A stretch of 54,888 nt of DNA. Source: Nostoc sp. JL34 (GTDB lineage: Bacteria; Cyanobacteriota; Cyanobacteriia; Cyanobacteriales; Nostocaceae). Positions 1 through 7,769 of this stretch are shown piece after piece; position 1 is the stretch's first letter, and each line of letters begins with the position of its first letter. The translations under genes and the position numbers were made by a program. The notes below the pieces were generated by a model. It saw only the letters and a program-made list of their open reading frames with translations. It was not told the DNA's origin and ran no database searches. The stretch spans positions 1 to 54,888 of the forward strand of contig NZ_JABXKQ010000148.1 in NCBI RefSeq assembly GCF_017114945.1. Reading direction: 5' to 3'.

Positions 1-145
1 CCTACTTATCTTTCAAACAGTTATATTAACACAATTTTCGACATAATTAATTATATCTATACTTTACTACCGCCGAAATTCTTTGATTACAGAGGATTTT
101 TAAGAGATTTGAGTTAGCATAACTTTGGGTGTTTGGAGAATGGAA

Positions 146-725
146 ATGTCAATGAGCAAAAAAGTGGTTAATAAAGGTAAGAACAAACAAGGCAGTTCGA
201 CATCCAGGATTTTAACAGTACCAATTTTGGCTGTAGCTGGATGGTTGACAACAATCTTGCCTAATGTGGCTGTTGCTGCGTCCTACAGTAATGATTATAG
301 TGTCTGTGCGGGTAGCCTTGTGAAGGCGGGTGTCACAGCAGAAGCGGCATCACAAGGTTGTGCAAAAGCACTGCATCCAAGAGATTTGGCTGCTTGCGTG
401 GTTAAAATTGAGAAGCAGACCCAAATTGCTGCAACAGATGCGCTTTCTTCTTGTGGAAAAGCCCGCCGCCCTGAAGAGTTAGCCACCTGTGTAGTCGGCG
501 TTAGCTCAAGTACTAAGGAAGCAGTTAATCCGGCAGCTTTAGATTACTGTGGTCGTAGTTTGTTGCCCGTGCGCTTTGGTCAGTGTAATCGGTGCTTCAT
601 CTTCCTCTACATCGCCGACTATAATTCCTACGGGATCAAGTCCAAGTATCGAGACTACCCCATTTCCAACGCAACCGGTTGTGCCAACGCAGCCGATTGT
701 TCCATCACAGCCACGCACTAATTAA
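146..725 (+). pseudogene. Secreted Cys-repeat protein, probably frameshifted near the 3' end
   Basis: Not a recognised family. An exported protein is likely: a basic N-terminus is followed by a hydrophobic stretch (ILTVPILAVAGWLTTILP) ending in an AVAA-like cleavage site. The mature part has three related units, CAKALHPRDLAACVV, CGKARRPEELATCVV and CGRSLLPVRFGQC, so it is an internal Cys-pair repeat. After the third unit the open frame runs into unrelated residues and stops at 721. The neighbouring frame instead reads VIGASSSSTSPT, matching the VVGVSSSTKEA that follows unit two, then a Pro/Thr/Gln-rich tail stopping at 725. A one-base insertion or two-base loss near 585-590 explains this. ATG at 146 is chosen because GGAG lies 7 bases upstream; a TTG at 125 in the same frame has no such site. 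It may be a recent pseudogene or a sequencing error. Confidence 0.6.
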
Positions 726-759
726 ATTACAGTGCTTTGTTAATCTGAAGCGATACTAG

Positions 760-781
760 ACAAGGGGCTTAAGCCCCTTGT
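760..781. repeat. Perfect 22-base palindrome
   Basis: ACAAGGGGCTT is followed directly by its exact reverse complement. It lies 35 bases after the frameshifted gene. It could act as a transcription terminator hairpin, although no T-run follows, or it could be the end of a mobile element. Confidence 0.6.
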
Positions 782-1020
782 TAAAGATAGACAAACTTCC
801 GCTACATTTTAAGCTATTACGTATAGAACTTGCATTATCAGGTCGGGCAAGATGCCATTGGTATCAAGTTCAGAAAAATAGAATCTTGTCTAAGTGGGTA
901 AAACTTTCCCCCTCATCTCACTCACCGTACCACGCGGAATGCGGGAAGCTCAGTCACAAAGCGTGCTGACAGCTTTGCGACACGAGGGATTTTAATCCCC
1001 GTGGTCTTTTCTATATTAAG

Positions 1021-1071
1021 TAATGAGTAATAAGTAATGGGTATTTATTACTCATTACTTATTACTCATTA
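1021..1071. repeat. 19-base perfect inverted repeat built from TAATGAGTAATAAG units
   Basis: The left arm 1021-1039 is exactly complementary to the right arm 1053-1071, with a 13-base loop. The arms consist of short repeated TAATGAG/TAATAAG-like words, typical of Nostoc short tandem repeats. Confidence 0.75.
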
Positions 1072-1291
1072 CTATAAAAGAAAACGAGCGTGTCTTTAGA
1101 CCTGAGAAGCTTAACTCCCTCGTCTAGATATATGGACAGGTGAACCGAAAGGTTCTACAATTTGACTGATTGTGGTAAATTTACCTATTGCCCAATCCAT
1201 ATAAGCATAGTAAAGATTTTCTAGTGATTGCGCTTAATTGCAGAATCACTAAATTAATATAAGAAAGTCTTTAAGTAAGGGCAGCAAAGAA

Positions 1292-1414
1292 ATGGATGTA
1301 AAGCTGATTCTAGCTGGATTAACAGTTATCTTTACGCTTTCGTGCTTATTTTTTGGCACGAAAAATGGATTCTATGATTCAGATAACTATCATGGCAATG
1401 GCTCCGCACATTGA
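1292..1414 (+). CDS. 40-residue single-span membrane peptide
   Basis: A short ATG-initiated frame encodes 40 residues. Residues 4-21 (KLILAGLTVIFTLSCLFF) form one hydrophobic segment. The polar C-terminal tail is rich in Gly, Asn, Asp and His (NGFYDSDNYHGNGSAH). AAGG lies about 11 bases upstream as a weak ribosome binding site. The clean split between a membrane helix and an ordered polar tail is unlike random sequence. The peptide resembles small membrane proteins kept in filamentous cyanobacteria, but no function or name can be assigned. It is alone, with a spacer of about 300 bases before the next gene. Confidence 0.6.
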   Translation: MDVKLILAGLTVIFTLSCLFFGTKNGFYDSDNYHGNGSAH

Positions 1415-1713
1415 GATAAATCTGTAGACGCTTGGGCGACTTTCCTTAGGGTGAGTTGGCTAAGATAGCTCAGAACTTGCAAAGGGAAAATACACAAGAG
1501 GCATCCTGTAGCTCCTAGTTTGATGGCTTCTCGTTAGCCCACCTTTCCGAACCAGTGCGGGTTCGGTTGAGGCGTCCTCCCCAATCAAAAATCTGTATTC
1601 TCAGGGTGTAGGGGCGCACGATAAAACTTACCCCTAAGTCACAAAACCAAAATTTTTGTAACTTTTGGCTTTTGGGATATGTCCATGATGATAAGGTTTG
1701 AGGGGAGGAGAGC
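1415..1713. other. Intergenic spacer
   Basis: No gene is supported on either strand. The only clear element is a strong ribosome binding site (GAGGGGAGGAG, about 1699-1709) just before the next start codon. The stretch 1550-1630 has repeat-like GC-rich words but no complete repeat was identified. Confidence 0.5.
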
Positions 1714-3384
1714 ATGAGGGATAATCTGTCGGCATCCTCTCGCGTAGATGCTGCGGAAGCGGGTAGTGAATTAGAATGTTTCCCTTATAGTGTCCAGCAT
1801 GACAATGAGGGCGTGTGTTTATTGGTGAAAATGGGGCCACACCGCATCCTCTTGGACTGTGGTTTGGAGGATATTTCAACGCTGGCTAAGGGGCTTACTA
1901 AGTCGGTACGTGAAGCTGGTTCGCCCCTACCAGCAGATTTAGTTTTGATTAGTCACGCCCACCCAGACCACTCCAGAGGCTTACTGGCACTGCATAAAGC
2001 TTTTCCCAAGTTACCTATTTATGGTAGTGAGGTGACCAGCAAATTACTGCCGCTGAATTGGCTAGACCAAGACCCTCAGGAAATTTCCCAATTTTGTCAT
2101 GCCTTGCCGTTGCGATCGCCTGTAGAATTCCAAGATGGTTTGGTGGCAGAATTATTTCCCGCAGGGCATCTACCAGGGGCAGTAGCAATTCTGCTTACCT
2201 ACACCACCCAGCAGCGTACTTACAAGCTACTGTATACAGGGGACTTTTTCCTCTCAAATTCTCGGTTGGTAGAAGGTTTGCGTTTAGAGGAACTGCGAGG
2301 CTTAGACCTGGATGTGCTAATCATTGAAGGCAGTTATGGCACATCCCGTCATCCCCATCGCCGCAACCAAGAAAATCAACTAGCAGAGCGAATTAATCGG
2401 GCGATCGCTGACCATTGTTCTGTAATCCTTCCCACCCCAGCTTTAGGATTGGGTCAAGAATTATTAATGCTCTTGCGATCGCATCACCATTTCACCGGAC
2501 GAGATTTAGATATCTGGGTAGATGGTGCTGTTGCGACTGGGTGTGATGCATACCTAGAACTGCTACCCCACCTCCCTCCATCCGTGCAGAATTTCGCCCG
2601 CCATCAACCTTTGTTTTGGGATGAACGGGTGCGTCCCCGTGTGCGGCGTTTACAACCAGAACATCGTTCCAATGTGGGCAAATCACCTTGTATAGTCCTC
2701 ACCGACTCGACATCTGATTTAGGTGAACATTGCCAACTAGATACCGGACCTTGGCTGATCCTGCTACCAGAAAAAATTGATATAAAAGTTAACAAAGAAT
2801 ATTTAGCACCCACTACTGTCGAAACCTATCTCTTAGCTCAACATAGTGATGGCCCTGGTACTACGCAGCTAATTCATAATCTGCGACCCCAGCACGTGAT
2901 TTTTGTCCACGGTTCTCCTGCGTACTTGGCAGACCTGACTAGCTTAGAGGAGTTGCAAAACCGCTACCATATACATTCGCCGGCGGCTGACACCTTAGTA
3001 GAACTGCCCATCGGCGACACATTTTTACAACCGGCAGCGCCAGAGACTAACTACGAAGGCGAACTGACAGAGTTAGGAACAGTAATCACAATCACCCTAC
3101 CCGATGTGATTACTGCTGATCCACGTTGGCGGCAGTTTGCCGATACTGGTTTAATCGAAGCTCGTTGGCAAGGGGAAGAACTAGTATTAAGGGGATTGTC
3201 TCAACGAGAACTGCTCAACCAAAATAGTGATCGCTATACATGGACAGATGTAGACTGTTGTGGTACCTGCCGACATCAAAGGGGGCAGAGGTGTTGGAAC
3301 CCAGCTTCCCCGTTGTATAACTTTAAGGTAACTCTAGAAGGTTACTGTCCTGCCTTTGAACGTTTATCTAGTCCTGAGTCCTGA
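1714..3384 (+). CDS. Metallo-beta-lactamase-fold hydrolase with C-terminal Cys cluster
   Basis: This is a 556-residue metallo-beta-lactamase-fold protein of the RNA/DNA-processing (CPSF/RNase J-like) type. The zinc motif SHAHPDHSRGL is near residues 79-89; a second metal-site Asp lies in LLYTGDFFL and a late His in VIFVHGSP. This order (HxHxDH, TGDF, then an inserted domain, then HG) is that of beta-CASP nucleases, although overall similarity to RNase J is limited. The last 45 residues contain CCGTCRHQRGQRCW and a further Cys (GYCPAF), which could bind a metal. The start follows an excellent ribosome binding site. The stop codon lies inside a heptamer array that continues downstream. The substrate is unknown; an RNA-processing role is inferred from the family only. 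Confidence 0.8.
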   Translation: MRDNLSASSRVDAAEAGSELECFPYSVQHDNEGVCLLVKMGPHRILLDCGLEDISTLAKGLTKSVREAGSPLPADLVLISHAHPDHSRGLLALHKAFPKLPIYGSEVTSKLLPLNWLDQDPQEISQFCHALPLRSPVEFQDGLVAELFPAGHLPGAVAILLTYTTQQRTYKLLYTGDFFLSNSRLVEGLRLEELRGLDLDVLIIEGSYGTSRHPHRRNQENQLAERINRAIADHCSVILPTPALGLGQELLMLLRSHHHFTGRDLDIWVDGAVATGCDAYLELLPHLPPSVQNFARHQPLFWDERVRPRVRRLQPEHRSNVGKSPCIVLTDSTSDLGEHCQLDTGPWLILLPEKIDIKVNKEYLAPTTVETYLLAQHSDGPGTTQLIHNLRPQHVIFVHGSPAYLADLTSLEELQNRYHIHSPAADTLVELPIGDTFLQPAAPETNYEGELTELGTVITITLPDVITADPRWRQFADTGLIEARWQGEELVLRGLSQRELLNQNSDRYTWTDVDCCGTCRHQRGQRCWNPASPLYNFKVTLEGYCPAFERLSSPES

Positions 3385-3445
3385 GTCTTGAGTTCTGAGT
3401 TAGGATTTTTTACTCAGCACTCGGCACTCAGTACTCAGCACTGAT
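3371..3445. repeat. Heptamer array over the hydrolase stop codon; possible shared terminator
   Basis: Units GTCCTGA, GTCCTGA, GTCTTGA, GTTCTGA (3371-3398) are followed, after a T-rich spacer, by ACTCAGC, ACTCGGC, ACTCAGT, ACTCAGC (3412-3439). The two halves are partly complementary and can fold into a long hairpin between two convergent genes. The hydrolase stop TGA at 3382-3384 is inside the second unit. Confidence 0.7.
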
Positions 3446-3448
3446 TAT

Positions 3449-3760
3449 TCATTCTGGATTCGAGTCAGTGTAACGGTTATGGATGCGTTCAGCTTCGGGA
3501 CAATCTTCTGTCATCAAAGGTTCCACATTCCCGCGTGGTACTGAAGCCAATTTTTGCGTTACAGCACCAATGCTCTCGAGACGAACCATTTCTTCCCAAG
3601 AACAAACTTCATCTTCTTCTTCTGTTTCATAGCGTAGGGTCACTAAATCTCCCTCTATGTCGATGATGCGGGCGCGTTCAATCCAGCGTTGCTGGTCCCG
3701 CAAGAAAACACATACCTCGCGCCCATCGCAACACAGTTGATAAATCTTGCGGTGTAGCAT
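3449..3760 (-). CDS. Small conserved cyanobacterial protein (DUF6679-like)
   Basis: This 103-residue protein starts MLHRKIYQLCCDGREV. It has an SH3-like look: alternating short strands with charged turns (VCVFLRDQQRWIERARI, then EGDLVTLRYETEEEDEV), followed by a helix containing SWEEMVRLE. No catalytic motif is visible. From memory it resembles the cyanobacterial DUF6679 family of similar length; this was not checked. It is transcribed toward the hydrolase gene and separated from it by the heptamer hairpin. The start is ATG. Confidence 0.65.
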   Translation of the reverse strand: MLHRKIYQLCCDGREVCVFLRDQQRWIERARIIDIEGDLVTLRYETEEEDEVCSWEEMVRLESIGAVTQKLASVPRGNVEPLMTEDCPEAERIHNRYTDSNPE

Positions 3761-4550
3761 GTATTGTTTCTGCCTTTTTAAACAACGTAGTTAAACCTGT
3801 CAAAATCTGGGTTCTACCCCATTACATTACACCTTTAAGAGGTTAATTTCACTGTTCAGAACAAGTACGCTTCATAACTCAATCCCAAGACTTGCTTCTA
3901 ATTGTCAAAATATCGGGAAATGTTGGGTCATCAATCAATTGTTGCTCTGGCAATGAACTAAATCTCCCTCGGGCTGATTCTAGGGAATGTCTGCTTCATA
4001 GAAGTCAAACAATTCAGTACCTGTCCTAAGCAGGTTCATATTTGTTGGTGAGTCATTCTTACCATTATGTAATAAAGAATACTCCAAAACAATCGTTGAT
4101 GGCGGTTGTTTAATTTGCCTACTTTTACTCATTGGCATTACTGGGAAGTCCGGGGACTTGGTTTTACTTTTACCCACTTGTATCTGATCTTAACTCATTC
4201 TCTTGCTGACCTTGATGCTTTTCAACAACAACACCTAAAGAGTTTTGAGTTTTTAAGATTTTTGCTCGATCATAACTAAGAAAAAGGCAACGAAGTCGGA
4301 GAAAAAGGAAGATAGACAAAGGAGACAAGGGGCAGAGGGGAAAGAGCCTGAGAAGATTCCCCTGAAAGAGCAGCAAGATTTATCAAAAAAGGCAGTTCTT
4401 GTTGTTCGCGCAGCGTGTCGTAGACAGGCTAAGAGGCAGGAAGGAAAAAAACTGCCCTGTCTACGACATGCGCGACCTGTTTCAGTAAAGCGATCGCAAG
4501 CTCGCTTGCGGTTTCAGACCATGACTGAATTTATGTTCAGTGACTCCAAA
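3761..4550. other. Long spacer with weak ORFs and a hairpin
   Basis: On the minus strand there is a GTG-initiated 65-residue frame (3980-4177) and a 68-residue frame (4170-4376). Neither has a good ribosome binding site, a domain or convincing codon use, so they are not called as genes. The region also carries the inverted repeat at 4416-4468 and a HIP1-containing GCGATCGCAAGCTCGCTTGCG stretch near 4490-4512. Confidence 0.4.
4416..4468. repeat. 13-base inverted repeat (TGTCGTAGACAGG)
   Basis: TGTCGTAGACAGG at 4416-4428 is exactly complementary to 4456-4468, and CGCG lies just outside each arm. The 27-base loop is A/G-rich. It lies beyond the 3' end of the small minus-strand gene that stops at 4551, so it may help end that transcript. 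Confidence 0.65.
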
Positions 4551-4811
4551 TCATCCGGGGTTGAATCCCCTTGGGGTTTGTCCCTCCTGCCTCTTGCTTC
4601 CTTCAACTGATAAAGGAAATTCCATAAGCACGTTCGACGAGGACGCTTCTCGTTTAATTTGACCTGCGCGAACTGCATTATATAAAGCTGCAAGGAAAGG
4701 CAAATCCTCTGACTGATAGCATTTAGTAGACAGCACTTGCTGGAGTAAACCCTCAGATTCAACACTAAGATATCCAGTTTCAAAAGCAGATTCAATGAGT
4801 GTGCGAATCAT
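4551..4811 (-). CDS. Small hypothetical protein, 86 residues
   Basis: The start is MIRTLIESAFETGYLSVE, then two further amphipathic helices (LLQQVLSTKCY, DLPFLAALYNAVRAGQIKRE). The all-helical, charged pattern is convincing for about 60 residues; the tail after position 60 is low-complexity and may be new sequence. I recall similar short proteins in Nostoc-type genomes but can give no function. An overlapping frame at 4514-4795 on the same strand looks like a shadow. No neighbour suggests a pathway. Confidence 0.45.
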   Translation of the reverse strand: MIRTLIESAFETGYLSVESEGLLQQVLSTKCYQSEDLPFLAALYNAVRAGQIKREASSSNVLMEFPLSVEGSKRQEGQTPRGFNPG

Positions 4812-5098
4812 CTTGATTAGGGCAGAGTAAACAATTTGTTACGTCAAGTGTGGAACATTTCCCTCTGCTACTAATTGATATGGAACATGAATATTATGTG
4901 ATTATAATTACACGTAACTGGTGACATCCATCACAAGAATGATTAACTATAGAACTTTAGGTGGATCTATCTATTAATCTACGGATATAAATTTTTATAA
5001 AGGCTCACAGTATTAATACGAGTAAGCCACATAATTTAACATTAAAATATAAAAAAATTTTAGGCAAGCATTCAAAAAATATAGTGAAACATAGGCAA
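4812..5098. other. AT-rich spacer
   Basis: No gene or repeat is visible. The A/T-rich run next to 5098 follows the stop of the Nif3-like gene and could hold its terminator, but no clear hairpin is present. Confidence 0.4.
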
Positions 5099-5887
5099 TC
5101 AAGCAAAAAACTGGCGGAAATCTTCATCCTTTTTACTTAATTGCACCCAGTCTAGGTTTAAGGACTGGAATTTTTGCACCAAGCGATCGCAAGCCGGACG
5201 TTCGGTAGCGTAATGTCCGGCATCGATTAAAATGAGATTGCGATCGCGGCTTTCTTGAAACTGATGGAATTTACAGTCAGAAGTCAGATAAGCTTGAGCC
5301 CCAGTTTTGGCGACGGCTGAAATGTAACTAGCTCCCGAACCACCCAAAACAGCAACTCGTGAAATTGTTTGCTGTAAATCGGCACTTGGAGAAAAAATCA
5401 AATTAGGGGGAGCAAGTCGGGTTTGAATGGCTACGAGTAACTCCTGCAATGTCAGAAATGGCTCTAGCAAACCTACACGACCATATCCTAATCCTCCTTG
5501 TGTCGGTACTATGGGAGTAACTTCTTTGAGTTCTAAAATCTGAGCTAAAACGTCAGCAGTCCCATCCTGCACTTGGTCAAAATTCGTGTGGGCGCTGTAA
5601 ATACCAATATTGTGGGTAAAGCCTAACCGTAGCATTTCGGCGATCGCTTCACCAGTGCGTAAAGATTTAAGAGGAGTAAAAATCAAGGGATGATGGGCAA
5701 AAATTAGATTAGCATTAAGAGCGATCGCTTCCTGCATTACCGCCAAAGTTGGTGTCAAACAGACCAAAACCCGTGCTTTTTCCTGCAACACTCCCGGCTC
5801 AATCTGCCACCCACAGTTGTCCCAGCTTTCACACCAAGCGGGATTTGCCCATGCTTCAAACCAAGTAATTAAATCAGCAATTTTCAT
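5099..5887 (-). CDS. Nif3-like dinuclear metal-binding protein (DUF34)
   Basis: A 262-residue member of the Nif3/YbgI family, which forms toroidal hexamers with a two-metal site; the family has been linked to GTP cyclohydrolase-like and other metal-dependent roles, with no settled function. Family marks are FAHHPLIFTPLKSLR, IYSAHTNFDQV, VLGGSGASYI and, near the end, LTSDCKFHQF and DAGHYATERP, which give the expected His, Asp and Glu metal ligands. The ATG at 5887 (MKIADLITWFEAW) is chosen because the family starts there; the frame is open 35 codons further upstream but that part is low-complexity. It lies 32 bases after a gene of unknown function on the same strand, so the two are probably cotranscribed. 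Confidence 0.88.
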   Translation of the reverse strand: MKIADLITWFEAWANPAWCESWDNCGWQIEPGVLQEKARVLVCLTPTLAVMQEAIALNANLIFAHHPLIFTPLKSLRTGEAIAEMLRLGFTHNIGIYSAHTNFDQVQDGTADVLAQILELKEVTPIVPTQGGLGYGRVGLLEPFLTLQELLVAIQTRLAPPNLIFSPSADLQQTISRVAVLGGSGASYISAVAKTGAQAYLTSDCKFHQFQESRDRNLILIDAGHYATERPACDRLVQKFQSLNLDWVQLSKKDEDFRQFFA

Positions 5888-5919
5888 AATTATTTTCTTT
5901 AGCAATTTTAAATTGCTAA

Positions 5920-6669
5920 TCAGTGTCTCTGTGGTTGAATATTTAATTTTAATGCTAATTGCTGACGCATTTCCTGGAAAGGTTTGTTCCATACAGGGCT
6001 AGCATTCCAATTCCACACTGCTACTGGAATCAGTTGTTCTTCAGCAAGATAAGTTAAGAGACGGCATTCATCTTCTGGTTCACGAGAAAAGGTGAAGGGA
6101 TTGCGGTAACCTGTATCACACAGTTTATAGGATGTGATCTGACCGTGATTAATCCTTTGTAAAAGTTCCTTACCTTTGGCAAGCAAATAATCAAAAAAAA
6201 CTAGACTAAAAGGTTCTATATGGGCGCGATTTTGTGGCTCTTTTTGTACCCATCTGGCCCAATCAAATCCATACATAAAATCATGAACATAACGAAAACG
6301 CATTTCTGTTTTACTTCCGAACATTTCCATCAGATAAACTATCTTTTTACCAAAAACTTTTAAGAAAGGAACAGCGCCCTCATCCGCGATTAAAGCTTGC
6401 CTAAGCATACTACTGACCAGAAAATCAAAATCCCAGAAGATGTTTTCTGGAAAGTTTTGCAACTGAGTCTGGACTATATTTTCAAGGGTTTCTTGAAAAG
6501 TTATAATAATTTCAATGTCGGTGCTTTTTTCAGCAATCAAATTTCCCAATTCGGCAAAACTAGTAATTAAGTTTTTTTGGGGATTAAGTGATAATAAGTT
6601 AACACAATGCTGGGCAAGTATTTCATCAATAAATTGAAAATTATGAGTTGATGTCAGTTCTTTATTCAT
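5920..6669 (-). CDS. Hypothetical protein upstream of the Nif3-like gene
   Basis: A 249-residue soluble, mostly helical protein with no recognised motif or signal peptide. Features seen: an N-terminal helix pair (residues 10-60), an aromatic-rich centre with RFRYVHDFMYGFDWARW, and a C-terminal segment containing DTGYRNPFTFSREPEDECR and VAVWNWNASPVW. The unusual Trp/Tyr density suggests a ligand-binding pocket, but this is only an impression. The ATG at 6669 is the first in a long open frame. The spacing to the Nif3-like gene suggests one operon. Two 17-base direct repeats lie 64-105 bases upstream of the start and may be regulatory. Confidence 0.6.
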   Translation of the reverse strand: MNKELTSTHNFQFIDEILAQHCVNLLSLNPQKNLITSFAELGNLIAEKSTDIEIIITFQETLENIVQTQLQNFPENIFWDFDFLVSSMLRQALIADEGAVPFLKVFGKKIVYLMEMFGSKTEMRFRYVHDFMYGFDWARWVQKEPQNRAHIEPFSLVFFDYLLAKGKELLQRINHGQITSYKLCDTGYRNPFTFSREPEDECRLLTYLAEEQLIPVAVWNWNASPVWNKPFQEMRQQLALKLNIQPQRH

Positions 6670-6732
6670 AGTAATTAAAACTGCTCAATTATCTGATATT
6701 AAATATTAGTCTATATCGAGATAACTAGATTA

Positions 6733-6774
6733 TTTTAAATTTACAAATAAACTTAACTTTTAAATTTACAAATA
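6733..6774. repeat. Two 17-base direct repeats upstream of the hypothetical gene
   Basis: TTTTAAATTTACAAATA occurs at 6733-6749 and again at 6758-6774, start to start 25 bases. The pair lies in the upstream region of the gene starting at 6669. Spacing near two and a half helical turns could suit a dimeric regulator, but AT-rich repeats also arise by slippage. Confidence 0.6.
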
Positions 6775-6965
6775 TACATTAATTTTTTAGTGTGTATCTG
6801 CTTGATTTTGTAATCAAAAATTTTCATGCTCAATCTATCGCGGCAAAATTTATTTCATGCACATCACGCGATATTGCCAGATTATACCCCAAGAGTAGGC
6901 AGTAGAACCAGAGTATTTAAACTCTAGAAAACTACACCTTACAATAAATAAAACTTGAGCATCAG

Positions 6966-7379
6966 CTATCCAGAAATGTGAACAACCAATTCTCTTGAAT
7001 GGCTGCGTTGGCGGTGTTCCCAAATATAAATTCCCTGCCAAGTTCCCAGTACCAGATGACCCCGATTAATAGGGATATGTTCAGAAGTGTGGGTGAGTGC
7101 AGTACGAATGTGTGCCGGCATATCATCGGGGCCTTCTGCATCGTGGATGTATTTGCCCGATTCTGGCACAAGTTTTGCCATAAAATTAGCTAGATCCACA
7201 AGAACATCAGGATCGGCATTTTCTTGAATAATTAAACTGGCTGAAGTGTGGCGCAGAAATAAAGTACAAAGACCAGTTTCAACTCCCGATTCTGCAACTG
7301 TGGCTGCAATTTTTGCAGTGATATTGTAAAAAGATTTACCAGTAGTGGAAATTCTCAGTAACTTTTGGTAGTGACTCAT
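6966..7379 (-). CDS. YjbQ-family protein (UPF0047)
   Basis: A 137-residue member of the YjbQ/UPF0047 family; some members show weak thiamine-phosphate synthase activity. The family signatures are LRHTSASLIIQENADP (residues 43-58), the acidic/His motif HDAEGPDDMPAHIRTALT and GTWQGIYIWEHR near the end. Conserved His, Asp and Glu residues line the expected pocket. The length is normal and the start codon ATG is unambiguous. It stands alone, with a spacer of about 300 bases to the hypothetical gene downstream and 390 bases upstream. Confidence 0.88.
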   Translation of the reverse strand: MSHYQKLLRISTTGKSFYNITAKIAATVAESGVETGLCTLFLRHTSASLIIQENADPDVLVDLANFMAKLVPESGKYIHDAEGPDDMPAHIRTALTHTSEHIPINRGHLVLGTWQGIYIWEHRQRSHSRELVVHISG

Positions 7380-7769
7380 TTAAAACAGTAATTATTGATG
7401 ACAGTAAAAGCTAATTAGTAGTTCAATCTGCTTGATTTGGTTGTTGTTCTGCCGTTGGTTGATCGCTAGACTGAGGATGTCTTTTGATAAAGAGGCTGAA
7501 CACAACACTGCATTTACAGACTATTTTATGACATTAGGGATGATAGGTGTGTTAGGCAGATTGTGAAGATCAAGCTGTAATGTTATCTAGGTTTGATTCT
7601 GGCAGTTTTAAACTTTTTTTAGAATATGTTGTATCGTCTTGGTTGGTATTCATAGTTTTTGTAGTTCAGCAATGAAATAAGCTGTTAGGATGTAACAATG
7701 CGACCGCAGCAATTCCAGTAGTAACACCAGTAGTATATTTCGAGGCTATTGATTTTGTTTGAAATAACT
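7380..7769. other. Spacer with a coding-like tail
   Basis: On the minus strand the stretch 7423-7533 is open and ends FSLFIKRHPQSSDQPTAEQ plus a few residues before a stop, a composition like the C-terminal tail of a protein. There is no start codon or upstream domain, so it may be the remnant of a lost gene. Nothing else was recognised. Confidence 0.3.

Larger units (their letters stand above)
726..1291. other. Repeat-rich intergenic region
   Basis: No convincing gene. It holds a perfect palindrome at 760-781, a 19-base inverted repeat at 1021-1071, and between them an imperfect hairpin near 982-1006 (CACGAGGGATT / AATCCCCGTG) followed by a short T-rich stretch. The piece at about 847-866 (TGCCATTGGTATCAAGTT) recurs at the very end of the window as TGCCATTGGTGTCAAGTT, so part of this spacer belongs to a dispersed repeat or mobile-element end. 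A reading frame at 778-969 looks non-coding in composition. Confidence 0.5.

Noticed and set aside
778..969. 63-codon open frame on the plus strand
   Set aside because: It lies in a repeat-rich spacer, has no domain and overlaps the palindrome, so it is probably non-coding.
3449..3480. tRNA-like GGATTCGAGTC word
   Set aside because: The TPsiC-like word is inside a coding gene and no cloverleaf can be built around it.
3980..4376. Two overlapping minus-strand frames (65 and 68 codons)
   Set aside because: No ribosome binding site, recognisable motif or coding-like pattern; the second is low-complexity Leu/Phe-rich sequence.
4514..4795. 93-codon minus-strand frame overlapping the small hypothetical gene
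   Set aside because: It overlaps the better 86-residue frame in another phase; its Cys/Leu/Arg-rich text looks like a shadow.
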